A stretch of 64,000 nt of DNA. It comes from Leptospira soteropolitanensis (GTDB lineage Bacteria; Spirochaetota; Leptospiria; Leptospirales; Leptospiraceae). Where the stretch lies: positions 186,001 through 250,000 of the forward strand of contig NZ_JAMQPN010000004.1 of assembly GCF_026151655.1 (NCBI RefSeq), given 5' to 3'. This document shows, in pieces, positions 56,829 to 64,000 of the stretch (position 1 is its first letter; each line of letters begins with the position of its first letter). The position numbers and the translations under genes are program-made. Under the pieces are notes generated by a model. It saw only the letters and a list, made by a program, of their open reading frames with translations, did no database searches and was not told the origin of the DNA.

Positions 56829-58112
56829 ATGCGTTTTCAAGAAGACTCTATTGATTGTGTAGATTTCATTCTAAAAAAGGATGAAGTTCTTACTATTATC
56901 TTGGGTGGGGGGAAGGGAACTCGTTTATTACCTCTAACAGAAAAAAGATCTAAACCAGCTGTTAGTTTTGGTGGGAAATATCGGCTTATTGATATTCCTA
57001 TTTCCAATTCCCTGAATAGTGGTTTCGAAAAGATATTTATCCTCACTCAATTTAATTCCTATTCCTTAAATCGTCATATTAACCGAACTTATGCGACTAA
57101 TAATATCCACCAAAAAAGTTTTGTGGAGATTATTGCTGCGGAACAAACGGTTTCTAGTGCCAATTGGTTTGAAGGAACTGCCGATGCCGTAAGGAAGGTT
57201 CTTCCTTATATCAGAGAACAAAAACCAAAATACGTTCTCATACTTTCTGGTGATCAACTTTATAATATGGACCTTTCCGATTTTATGCAGAGCCATTTAA
57301 TGGATCCAGAAACAGAAATTTCTGTGGCTACTAACGCAATTCCTGAAGACCAAATTTATGGCCTAGGGATTGTGAAATCAGGAGTTGGTGGGTTCATTCA
57401 GGAATTCATAGAAAAACCACAAGAAGTAACTCAGGTGGAATCATGCCGCACGAAACAGGGTAACTTCCTTGCGAATATGGGAATTTATATTTTTAATACA
57501 TCCACTCTCATTGATGTATTAGAAGATTGTAATATGGCTGATTTTGGAAAAGAAATCCTACCGAAAGCCATTCGAGAAAGGAAAGTAAAAGCTTACACTT
57601 ACGACGGATACTGGGAAGATATTGGAACCATCAAGGCTTTCTATGAAGCCAATTTGATGTTAACAGATCATATTCCGAAATTTAATTTATATTTGGAAAA
57701 AACTCCGATTTATACGAGAGCAAGGGCACTTCCTCCGTCCAAAATCATCCAAGCTGTGGTCAACCAAGCACTCATTTCAGAAGGAACCATCTTAAACCAG
57801 TGTGAGGTTCACAGATCCATCATTGGTGTACGGCAACTGATCGCTTCAGGAACCAAGATCTATGATTCGATCATTATGGGACTTGACCATTACGGATATT
57901 TTGATCGAAAGTCTGGAAAAATCCCCATTGGAATTGGACCTAACTGTGAAATTCGGCGGACAATTGTCGACAAAGATTGTGCCATTGGTGCCAACGTGCG
58001 TCTGTTAAACGAACAAAATCTCCAAGAATATGAAGACGAATACATTCGAATTCGGGAGGGAATCATAGTGGTTCCTAGACATACTGCCATTCCTGACGGC
58101 TATTCCATTTAG
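56829..58112 (+). CDS. glgC: Glucose-1-phosphate adenylyltransferase
   Basis: 427 residues. The N-terminal loop is GGGKGTRLLPLTEKRSKPAV, followed by WFEGTADAVRK, SGDQLYNMD and an FIEKP motif. A C-terminal left-handed beta-helix supplies the regulatory domain. It makes ADP-glucose for glycogen or related alpha-glucans. The other gly/mal genes are not here. The stop codon lies inside a GTCAA repeat cluster. Confidence 0.92.
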   Translation: MRFQEDSIDCVDFILKKDEVLTIILGGGKGTRLLPLTEKRSKPAVSFGGKYRLIDIPISNSLNSGFEKIFILTQFNSYSLNRHINRTYATNNIHQKSFVEIIAAEQTVSSANWFEGTADAVRKVLPYIREQKPKYVLILSGDQLYNMDLSDFMQSHLMDPETEISVATNAIPEDQIYGLGIVKSGVGGFIQEFIEKPQEVTQVESCRTKQGNFLANMGIYIFNTSTLIDVLEDCNMADFGKEILPKAIRERKVKAYTYDGYWEDIGTIKAFYEANLMLTDHIPKFNLYLEKTPIYTRARALPPSKIIQAVVNQALISEGTILNQCEVHRSIIGVRQLIASGTKIYDSIIMGLDHYGYFDRKSGKIPIGIGPNCEIRRTIVDKDCAIGANVRLLNEQNLQEYEDEYIRIREGIIVVPRHTAIPDGYSI

Positions 58113-58190
58113 GTCAAATTGACACATTTAGGTCAAAAATGGGTCAATTTTCCTTGGAGTTGTCTCAAGTTTGGGGATTTTGACTTGTCA
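58112..58190 (+). promoter_or_regulatory. GTCA-rich repeat cluster upstream of the EAL gene
   Basis: ATTTAGGTCAAA occurs twice (58107-58118 and 58127-58138). A third GGTCAAT lies at 58142. Their GGTCAA cores are spaced 20 and 10 bp, one helical phase. GTCAA-A-TTGAC (58113-58123) and TGAC-TT-GTCA (58181-58190) are perfect inverted repeats. The second overlaps a TTGACT -35-like hexamer (58180-58185). This looks like a regulator binding array for the EAL gene, whose start is 38 bp further on. Confidence 0.45.
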
Positions 58191-58227
58191 GTTTCGAACT
58201 TGGTTCTAGCCTGGACGAAAGGGAACC

Positions 58228-59466
58228 ATGTTCATAACGGAATCAACGGAAGGAAACCAGTTTTGGAACGAGACATACTTTGTCCCGCATTTCCAACCCA
58301 TCGTCAATGCCATCAATCGCTCCATTTCTGCCTATGAAGTGCTCGGACGTCAGTTCAACCCTGAGGAAAACACCTACCATTCTTTAGGGGGATTGTTCCA
58401 TAACCGGGACCAGGATCCGGTCCCCGTCTATAACATTGACCGAATCCTTAGGGAAAAGGCAGTTCAGACCCTAAAAGAAAGTAATCTTCGCACCAAGCTC
58501 TTTTTTAATATGATGCCGAACTTTCTTTCCCGTGTGCATCATACTGATTTATTTGCAGAAAATTTCCATATCATCCAACTGATCGAAAAATATGGAATTG
58601 ATCGAAACCAAGTAGTGATCGAAATCACAGAGGACGAATTTGATGGGTCGATTGACCGCCTAATCCAAATTGTCCAAATCTTTAGAGATTACGGATTAAA
58701 AATAGCCATCGATGATTTAGGGACTGGATTTTCCAATTTAGAAAGAATCGGATACCTACACCCAGATATTATGAAAGTTGATATTCGCATTATGAGGGAA
58801 AGTTTGAATAAAAATTCGTTCAAACAAGTTCTCGGTGCGATTTCCGAAATGTCTCAGAAGCTCGGAAGCCAACTTCTCTTTGAAGGGATAGAAACAGAAG
58901 AAGAGGTGAACCTTGCGCTTTCGATGGGAGCAAACCTTTTGCAAGGGTTTTATTTCTCTACACCGAATCCCCATTTTCTCAATCGAAATACTTTCTCAGA
59001 CAAAATGAAAACGGTTTTGGAAAATTTTTCGAGCGTTCGTTCCAAGGAACTGCGAGAAAAGGGACTGAGAGAACAAAGGATCATTGACCAACTGCAAGAT
59101 CTTTTCTATGAGCTTTCAGACACAAAGGAAGACGACTTTCCTTACCGGTTTGGCCAAATCCTTGGTTCCTTACCACGAGAGATTTTAAAAGTTTTTGTTT
59201 GTGACGCGGAAGGGTACCAAATCACTCCCACCTACGACTTGGACCGAATGAACGGGGGTTATTTAGAAAGATCCAGACAAATTGGAAACAATTACGCCTG
59301 GAAACCATACTTTTTAAAGCACAAGGAAGAGTCCGAACGGTTTCGTAAAAAATGGGGTGTTACCTATCCACTTTACGACATCACCAACCAAAACCAATAT
59401 GTGATTTTTACTTTTTCCCTCATGGATGGTAAGATCCTTATCGCCCAGGTAGGTTGGTCGGAATAG
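58228..59466 (+). CDS. EAL-domain c-di-GMP phosphodiesterase with YkuI_C-like sensor
   Basis: 412 residues. The EAL domain (about 10-260) keeps the metal and catalytic residues: YEVLGR for EALLR, FNMMPNF, EITEDEF, DDLGTGFSNL, MKVDIRIM and EGIETEEEV...QGFYFSTPNP. It is therefore probably active. The C-terminal about 130 residues (YQITPTYDLDR, NYAWKPYFL, YPLYDITNQNQYVIFTFSLMDG) resemble the PAS-like YkuI_C domain. There is no membrane segment. It may sense a small molecule and lower c-di-GMP. GTCA repeats lie upstream. Confidence 0.87.
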   Translation: MFITESTEGNQFWNETYFVPHFQPIVNAINRSISAYEVLGRQFNPEENTYHSLGGLFHNRDQDPVPVYNIDRILREKAVQTLKESNLRTKLFFNMMPNFLSRVHHTDLFAENFHIIQLIEKYGIDRNQVVIEITEDEFDGSIDRLIQIVQIFRDYGLKIAIDDLGTGFSNLERIGYLHPDIMKVDIRIMRESLNKNSFKQVLGAISEMSQKLGSQLLFEGIETEEEVNLALSMGANLLQGFYFSTPNPHFLNRNTFSDKMKTVLENFSSVRSKELREKGLREQRIIDQLQDLFYELSDTKEDDFPYRFGQILGSLPREILKVFVCDAEGYQITPTYDLDRMNGGYLERSRQIGNNYAWKPYFLKHKEESERFRKKWGVTYPLYDITNQNQYVIFTFSLMDGKILIAQVGWSE

Positions 59467-59521
59467 AATCTTGTTTTTTTTGAGTGGTGCTTTTTCCTGG
59501 TAGAAGGGATTCGTCTAAAAT

Positions 59522-59536
59522 ATAGAATCATTCTAA
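59522..59536. promoter_or_regulatory. Fur/PerR-type 7-1-7 box upstream of the suf operon
   Basis: ATAGAAT-C-ATTCTAA is a 7-1-7 inverted repeat with 6 of 7 pairs. It matches the PerR consensus TTATAAT-N-ATTATAA at 12 of 14 positions. It directly follows a TAAAAT -10-like hexamer (59516-59521), whose poor -35 (TTTCCT at 59493-59498) is 17 bp upstream. The box therefore covers the probable transcription start, a typical repressor position. sufC starts 25 bp downstream. Confidence 0.42.
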
Positions 59537-59560
59537 ATATATACAAAACAGGATACCACC

Positions 59561-60313
59561 TTGTCCGCTATTCTCGAAATAAAATCTCTACATGCCACTG
59601 TAGGGGACAAAACGATCCTCCGAGGAGTCAACCTCACCATCGGACCCGGTGAGGTTCATGCCATTATGGGACCCAATGGTTCAGGAAAGAGTACTCTATC
59701 CAACGTCATTCTAGGTCATCCCAAGTATACGGTCACTTCAGGGGATATTCTCTTTAAGGGAGAATCCATATTAAATAAAACGACTGATGAAAGGGCAAGG
59801 CTTGGACTTTTTTTATCTTTCCAATATCCTACTGCCCTTCCTGGTGTGACCATTGGCAATTTTTTAAAATCTATCCTCAAGGCTCACCGAGGGAAAGAAG
59901 TTCCTGTTAAGGAATTTAAACAAGAATTAAAACAATCAATGGATCTTTTAGAAGTTCCTCAGTCGTTTATCGGTCGTTATGTGAATGATGGATTTTCTGG
60001 TGGTGAAAAAAAACGTGCAGAAATTTTACAAATGAGTTTGTTAAAACCTATTTTATCCATTTTGGATGAAACAGATTCTGGACTGGATATCGACGCCCTT
60101 CGCATTGTTTCGGAAGGAATTAATGCCAATAGAAATCCTGATCGTTCCATTCTTCTCATCACCCATTACCAAAGGATGTTAAACTATATTGTTCCTGATT
60201 TTGTCCATGTATTTGCAGATGGAAGAATTTTGGAGACTGGAGGAAAGGATCTTTCCTTAAAATTAGAAGAGGTTGGTTATGATTGGATTTTGGAGAGAGA
60301 AGGGGTCAAATGA
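59561..60313 (+). CDS. sufC: SUF complex ATPase SufC
   Basis: 250 residues: Walker [25 protein letters not shown] and [13 protein letters not shown], the SufC-specific signature. The start is TTG 59561 with AGGA eight bases upstream. It energises the SufBCD scaffold that builds Fe-S clusters. SufB is not encoded next to it. It overlaps sufD by 4 bp. Confidence 0.94.
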   Translation: MSAILEIKSLHATVGDKTILRGVNLTIGPGEVHAIMGPNGSGKSTLSNVILGHPKYTVTSGDILFKGESILNKTTDERARLGLFLSFQYPTALPGVTIGNFLKSILKAHRGKEVPVKEFKQELKQSMDLLEVPQSFIGRYVNDGFSGGEKKRAEILQMSLLKPILSILDETDSGLDIDALRIVSEGINANRNPDRSILLITHYQRMLNYIVPDFVHVFADGRILETGGKDLSLKLEEVGYDWILEREGVK

Positions 60314-61473
60314 ATTCCTCACTCGAAAAAAACCGATTGGTTCTTTCAAAAGAAAAACATATTAGTTTCAAAAATTCTCTTTTGGAGATATGGAATCAGT
60401 TAGAGATTCCAAAAGATTCTGAAGAGTCTTGGAGAAAATTTCCTATTGGTTCGGTGGATTGGAAAGAATTACAATTCGATCCGAAAGAAATTTCTACAAC
60501 CAACACCAGTGCTGCAAAAGAAAATAAAGATTCTACTTTAGATGAAGAAACCATTGAATCCATACTTGCCGATATTCTAAAATATACGCCAAAGGAATAT
60601 TTTGCCTTCCTTAGTTTGGTTACAGCCCCTAAATACGAGATCTTTCTTTTAGAAGAGGGTGAATCCTTTTTTTCGTTCGCAGAAGAAGGTGATAAACCAA
60701 ACCATACAGTTAGAATTTTTTATCTACAAAAAGGTAGAACTAATAAAACGCAGATCCAATTACAAAATATCCATGATTCAGAGAACTTACATATGTGTTC
60801 TGCCTTGGATTTTTTTATCTCCGAAGATTCATCTTACTTAGAAATTTTAGATATGGAAACTAGCGATTTAGATTTATATCGATTTCGCAATATTTGTATT
60901 CTTTCCCATTCTGATTCTCACACTAAATACCATTATTATCCCATTGGTGGTTTTCGTTCGAAATTATTTTTGGACGCTCATTTACTGGGAAAAGGAGCTG
61001 AGGTGACTGTGGACGGTGTTTCTGCTCTAGGAGGCAGAAATTTGAAAGATTTAGATATGGAAATGTTTCATCATGCTGATTTTACCACAAGTAAAATCAG
61101 CTATAAAGCCATTGTTACTGATAAGTCACATCATATTTTTACTGGAAATCTGATTATTCCACCAAACTTAAAGAAGGTGACAGCTCATCAAGAATCTTTT
61201 AATCTTTCTTTAAACAAAAAAGCTAGAGCAGAAGCCAATCCAAAATTAGAAGTATTAGCGGAAGATGTATCTTGTACACACGGAGCTACTGTGGGAGATA
61301 TTGATGAAGAACAATATTTTTATCTTTTGTCACGAGGCCTAACACCAGAAGAATCAAAGTCGTTACTTGTAACGGCATTTTATGGTGAGACAATCCATTC
61401 CATTGGTTTTTCAGAAGAAATAAAATTGTCTTTGGAATCAAGGATAAGAGAGATCCTAGTGGGAGCTAAATAA
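60310..61473 (+). CDS. sufD: Fe-S assembly protein SufD
   Basis: 387 residues from ATG 60310, overlapping the sufC stop (ATGA). The beta-helix core contains [16 protein letters not shown], and the C terminus [23 protein letters not shown] is the SufD/SufB signature. It dimerises with SufB around SufC. The N-terminal helical half is divergent. An upstream in-frame start at 60283 lies within sufC and is less likely. Confidence 0.9.
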   Translation: MNSSLEKNRLVLSKEKHISFKNSLLEIWNQLEIPKDSEESWRKFPIGSVDWKELQFDPKEISTTNTSAAKENKDSTLDEETIESILADILKYTPKEYFAFLSLVTAPKYEIFLLEEGESFFSFAEEGDKPNHTVRIFYLQKGRTNKTQIQLQNIHDSENLHMCSALDFFISEDSSYLEILDMETSDLDLYRFRNICILSHSDSHTKYHYYPIGGFRSKLFLDAHLLGKGAEVTVDGVSALGGRNLKDLDMEMFHHADFTTSKISYKAIVTDKSHHIFTGNLIIPPNLKKVTAHQESFNLSLNKKARAEANPKLEVLAEDVSCTHGATVGDIDEEQYFYLLSRGLTPEESKSLLVTAFYGETIHSIGFSEEIKLSLESRIREILVGAK

Positions 61474-61787
61474 TGGCCTTTAAAAAGTTAATTCCTCTTT
61501 CAGAAGTTGGAGAAGGTAAAATGGCAGTGGTAAAAACCCGCCATTTTAACGTGGTTGTGACTAAGGTGGAAGGCGAATATTTTGCTTTTGAAGATTCTTG
61601 CACTCATGATGGGGAAGAAATTTCTTGTGGAAAATTGGAAGGTTGTGTCATTACCTGCCCAAGGCATTTTGCTAAGTTCGATGTTCGAACGGGAAAGGTT
61701 TTAGCACTTCCTGCCACTGAACCGCTTGTGATTTTCCCAGTGCGTGTGGTTGGTGAGGATTTGGAAGTGGATTTGGAGGCGGTATGA
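61473..61787 (+). CDS. Rieske-type [2Fe-2S] ferredoxin
   Basis: 104 residues with [28 protein letters not shown], giving the Cys-x-His...Cys-x2-His Rieske ligands. It is the soluble NirD/dioxygenase-ferredoxin type. It is inserted between sufD and sufS, overlapping both by a few bases. It may feed electrons to cluster assembly (inference). Confidence 0.9.
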   Translation: MAFKKLIPLSEVGEGKMAVVKTRHFNVVVTKVEGEYFAFEDSCTHDGEEISCGKLEGCVITCPRHFAKFDVRTGKVLALPATEPLVIFPVRVVGEDLEVDLEAV

Positions 61788-63034
61788 GTTTAGATCCTTA
61801 CCAAATTCGAAAAGACTTTCCTATACTCTCCCGTATTTTGCCAAACGGAAAACCGCTAGTTTATTTAGATAATGGCGCTTCTTCGCAAAAACCGAAGTCG
61901 GTAATTGATGCCACTAACGAGTATTATTCGAATGATAACGCCAATATCCACAGAGGTGTTTATTATCTTTCTCAACATGCAACGGAACTATTTGAACGCG
62001 CTAGGATTAAAACCTCTCACTTTTTCCAAGCGCAATGTGCAAAAGCCATTATTTTCACTAGGGGAACAACAGATGCTATTAACTTAGTCGCACAAGCCTG
62101 GGGAAGGACCAATATCAGTGAAGGGGATGAAATTGTTTTATCCGTTCAAGAACACCATTCCAATTTAGTCCCTTGGCAAATGTTGGCCTTAGAGAAAAAA
62201 GCTTTTTTGAAATTTATTCCCATCAAAGAAGATACTACTTATGACTTATCCAATTTAAATCAAATCATTACAAAACGTACAAAAATAGTAGCGATTAGTC
62301 AAATGTCTAACGTTACCGGGACAATTCATGACCTGACTGCCATTATAGAGAGAGTGCGTCAAGTCGGTGCAAAAATTTTAGTAGATGGGGCGCAAGCGGC
62401 TTGCCATATGCCCATTCACTTAGTGGATATGGATGTTGATTTTTATGCGTTCTCTGGCCATAAGATGCTTGGGCCTACGGGAGTCGGTGTGCTTTTTGGA
62501 AAAGAAGAAATTTTAGAAGCCATGCCACCTTGGTTAGGCGGTGGTGATATGATCGAATCAGTTGACCTAGAAAGTTCGACATATGCAGCTCTACCCGCCA
62601 AATTAGAAGCAGGAACACCAAATATCGCAGGTGTGATTGGTTTTAGTCATGCTTTGGATTATTTACAAAAAGTCGGAATGAAGAATGTGAAAGAGCATGA
62701 ACGGATGTTAACCGAATATGCATTAGAGCGACTGAACCGCATTGGAGGTTTACAAATTTATGGAACTGAAGATTTGGACAAACGTGGTGGCGTTGTTTCT
62801 TTCTCTATGGAAGGAATCCATCCTCATGATGTAGGATCAATTTTAGATGAAGAAGGTGTTGCCATTCGTGTTGGCCACCACTGCTGCCAACCTTTGATGA
62901 AGCAGTTAGCCATTCCGGGAACTTGTCGTGCCTCTTTTTACCTTTATAATACAAAGGAAGATATTGATGCATTAGTCTATGCAATTGACAAGGTAAAATC
63001 AATATTTGGTCGTGTCGCAAGAAAGTCATTTTAA
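61784..63034 (+). CDS. sufS: Cysteine desulfurase SufS
   Basis: 416 residues: PLP Lys in [15 protein letters not shown], catalytic Cys in [11 protein letters not shown], and [12 protein letters not shown]. It removes sulfur from cysteine for SUF clusters. The start overlaps the Rieske stop (ATGA) and the end overlaps the SufU-like gene by 29 bp. Confidence 0.95.
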   Translation: MSLDPYQIRKDFPILSRILPNGKPLVYLDNGASSQKPKSVIDATNEYYSNDNANIHRGVYYLSQHATELFERARIKTSHFFQAQCAKAIIFTRGTTDAINLVAQAWGRTNISEGDEIVLSVQEHHSNLVPWQMLALEKKAFLKFIPIKEDTTYDLSNLNQIITKRTKIVAISQMSNVTGTIHDLTAIIERVRQVGAKILVDGAQAACHMPIHLVDMDVDFYAFSGHKMLGPTGVGVLFGKEEILEAMPPWLGGGDMIESVDLESSTYAALPAKLEAGTPNIAGVIGFSHALDYLQKVGMKNVKEHERMLTEYALERLNRIGGLQIYGTEDLDKRGGVVSFSMEGIHPHDVGSILDEEGVAIRVGHHCCQPLMKQLAIPGTCRASFYLYNTKEDIDALVYAIDKVKSIFGRVARKSF

Positions 63035-63434
63035 GGATTTCCTTCGTTGGAAAGACTTCGGGGTTTGGGAAAAACCGACTACTCTTCATCAAATGGTGAA
63101 GGGGCTTAATCCTCTTTGCGGTGATGAAATCATTATCTATTACTGTATTACTGAAGATAACGCGATCGAAATTTTGGGTTTAGGTGGAGAATCATGTTCC
63201 ATCTGCAGAGCGGCATCCGGATTACTTTTCAAGAATAAAACAAAAATTCAAAAGGACCATTTCCTTTCTTATCTAACGGAGCGGAAAAATTTTTTGGATG
63301 GAGAGGATTCTTTGTTGTTTCAAGATCCAGAAGAGATATCCTTTTATAACATCCTACGTTCTCATCCTGGTCGATACCGTTGTGGGCTTTTGCCCTGGCA
63401 AACATTAGCAAAATTGAGTGAGGAAAAGAAATGA
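63006..63434 (+). CDS. sufU: SufU-like Fe-S scaffold/sulfur-transfer protein
   Basis: 142 residues from TTG 63006 (GTG 63012 is possible). [20 protein letters not shown] and RYRCGLLPW correspond to the three Cys plus Asp zinc ligands of SufU, the usual partner of SufS where SufE is missing. The core around Gly-Gly-Glu-Ser-Cys-Ser differs from standard GCxISxAS. It overlaps sufS by 29 bp and the next gene by 4 bp. Confidence 0.8.
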   Translation: MVVSQESHFKDFLRWKDFGVWEKPTTLHQMVKGLNPLCGDEIIIYYCITEDNAIEILGLGGESCSICRAASGLLFKNKTKIQKDHFLSYLTERKNFLDGEDSLLFQDPEEISFYNILRSHPGRYRCGLLPWQTLAKLSEEKK

Positions 63435-63754
63435 TTCGAGATCCAGAAACAGAAAAAGAATGGGAAGTATACCATAGTGTGCGTATGGTAGAAGATCCAG
63501 AAATCGGAATTTCTCTCATCGAGCTTGGTTTGATTTATGATATCAAAGTGGAAGGGGAAAAGGCGGATATCACAATGACATATACCTCCCTTGCTTGCCC
63601 GGCCGGTCCCCAAATGAAACAAGATATTGAAAATCACGCCCTTCGTGTGGATGGGATTAATGAAGTCGTTGTAAATGTGGTTTGGAATCCAAAATGGGAG
63701 CCTCGTGTTATGGCAAGTGAAGAGGCTAAAATGCAAATGGGGATTTTCGATTGA
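63431..63754 (+). CDS. sufT: SufT-like MIP18/DUF59 family protein
   Basis: 107 residues with [17 protein letters not shown] and [13 protein letters not shown], the conserved pattern of the MIP18 domain that helps Fe-S target maturation. ATG 63431 overlaps the previous stop. Its stop overlaps the TTG start of the next gene (TTGA). Confidence 0.88.
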   Translation: MIRDPETEKEWEVYHSVRMVEDPEIGISLIELGLIYDIKVEGEKADITMTYTSLACPAGPQMKQDIENHALRVDGINEVVVNVVWNPKWEPRVMASEEAKMQMGIFD

Positions 63755-64000
63755 GTTTCCAATTCAGACATTGTTATTGGTTTGCTTTTTTATTTATATT
63801 TAACGGCTGTGAGTCGATTCCTTTTTTTCAGGATTCTTTTTCACAAAAACCAATACAAAGTGTTTCTCTCCCGCAAATCGAAGGTGCCACCGAAAAAAAA
63901 AGTCGGTACGAATTTATTGCTAAGGAAATCATTATATCATCTGACCATCCACTTGCTTCTCAAGCAGGAATGGAAGTGTGGAAACAGGGTGGAAACGTTG
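63751..64000 (+). CDS. Gamma-glutamyltransferase-like lipoprotein, N-terminal part (cut by window end)
   Basis: The partial 83-residue N terminus starts at TTG 63751, overlapping the preceding stop (TTGA). A short hydrophobic leader ends FIFNGC, a relaxed spirochaete-type lipobox. The segment [21 protein letters not shown] matches the start of the gamma-glutamyltransferase precursor, where GGNAVDAAVA normally follows. It would cleave glutathione outside the cytoplasm. The rest is outside the window. Confidence 0.75.
   Translation, partial: MSFQFRHCYWFAFLFIFNGCESIPFFQDSFSQKPIQSVSLPQIEGATEKKSRYEFIAKEIIISSDHPLASQAGMEVWKQGGNV

Noticed and set aside
58113..58227. Sigma-54 or riboswitch signal in the glgC-EAL gap
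   Set aside because: No GG-N10-GC element, and no conserved aptamer core; only the GTCA repeats stand out.

Overview
The window is chromosomal DNA of a spirochaete, almost certainly the genus Leptospira. The AT-rich coding style, heptose (LPS) synthesis (hldD), HisZ, HMG-CoA lyase, cytochrome c maturation genes and an RpoB with the spirochaete-type Asn at the rifampicin site all fit. A saprophytic or low-virulence species is possible, but that is inference. I see no mobile element, CRISPR array, rRNA gene or integration scar. No stretch longer than 300 bases lacks a gene.

Region 1 (1-11.5 kb) is mixed chromosomal content. It holds a GT-C membrane glycosyltransferase, two polyprenyl-phosphate-type GT2 enzymes and a large unknown membrane protein. 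An App1-like HAD phosphatase diverges from a UbiD-family decarboxylase. These are followed by hldD, a cysteine-free ArsR-type regulator, a FabG-like SDR and a stand-alone HATPase protein.

Region 2 (11.7-41.7 kb) is one 30-kb co-directional block: tRNA-Thr, tRNA-Trp, secE, nusG, rplKAJL, rpoBC, rpsLG, an EF-G-like gene, tuf, then the S10, spc and alpha clusters through rplQ. It makes the transcription and translation core. Three interior RNA hairpins or terminators (after rplL, after rpoC, after rpsG) probably tune the ratio between segments, and a strong terminator closes the block. Oddities are a divergent EF-G-like protein in the fusA slot, an infA that can only start at CTG, and long charged tails on several subunits.

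Region 3 (41.8-50 kb) has a PAS histidine kinase with an insertion inside its phospho-acceptor domain, a PlsC-GpsA fusion protein, hisZ-purA, tRNA-Lys and tRNA-Glu, a TIGR02757-like protein and HMG-CoA lyase.

Region 4 (50-59.5 kb) has an orphan Opp-type ATPase, a secreted TPR protein, ccmA-ccmB-ccmC for haem delivery to c-type cytochromes, a receiver-PP2C phosphatase, purC-purS-purQ, glgC and an EAL/YkuI_C-like c-di-GMP protein.

Region 5 (59.5-64 kb) is a tightly overlapping SUF Fe-S operon (sufC, sufD, Rieske protein, sufS, sufU-like, sufT-like) without an adjacent sufB. It is preceded by a Fur/PerR-like 7-1-7 inverted repeat. The window ends inside a lipoprotein-type gamma-glutamyltransferase gene.
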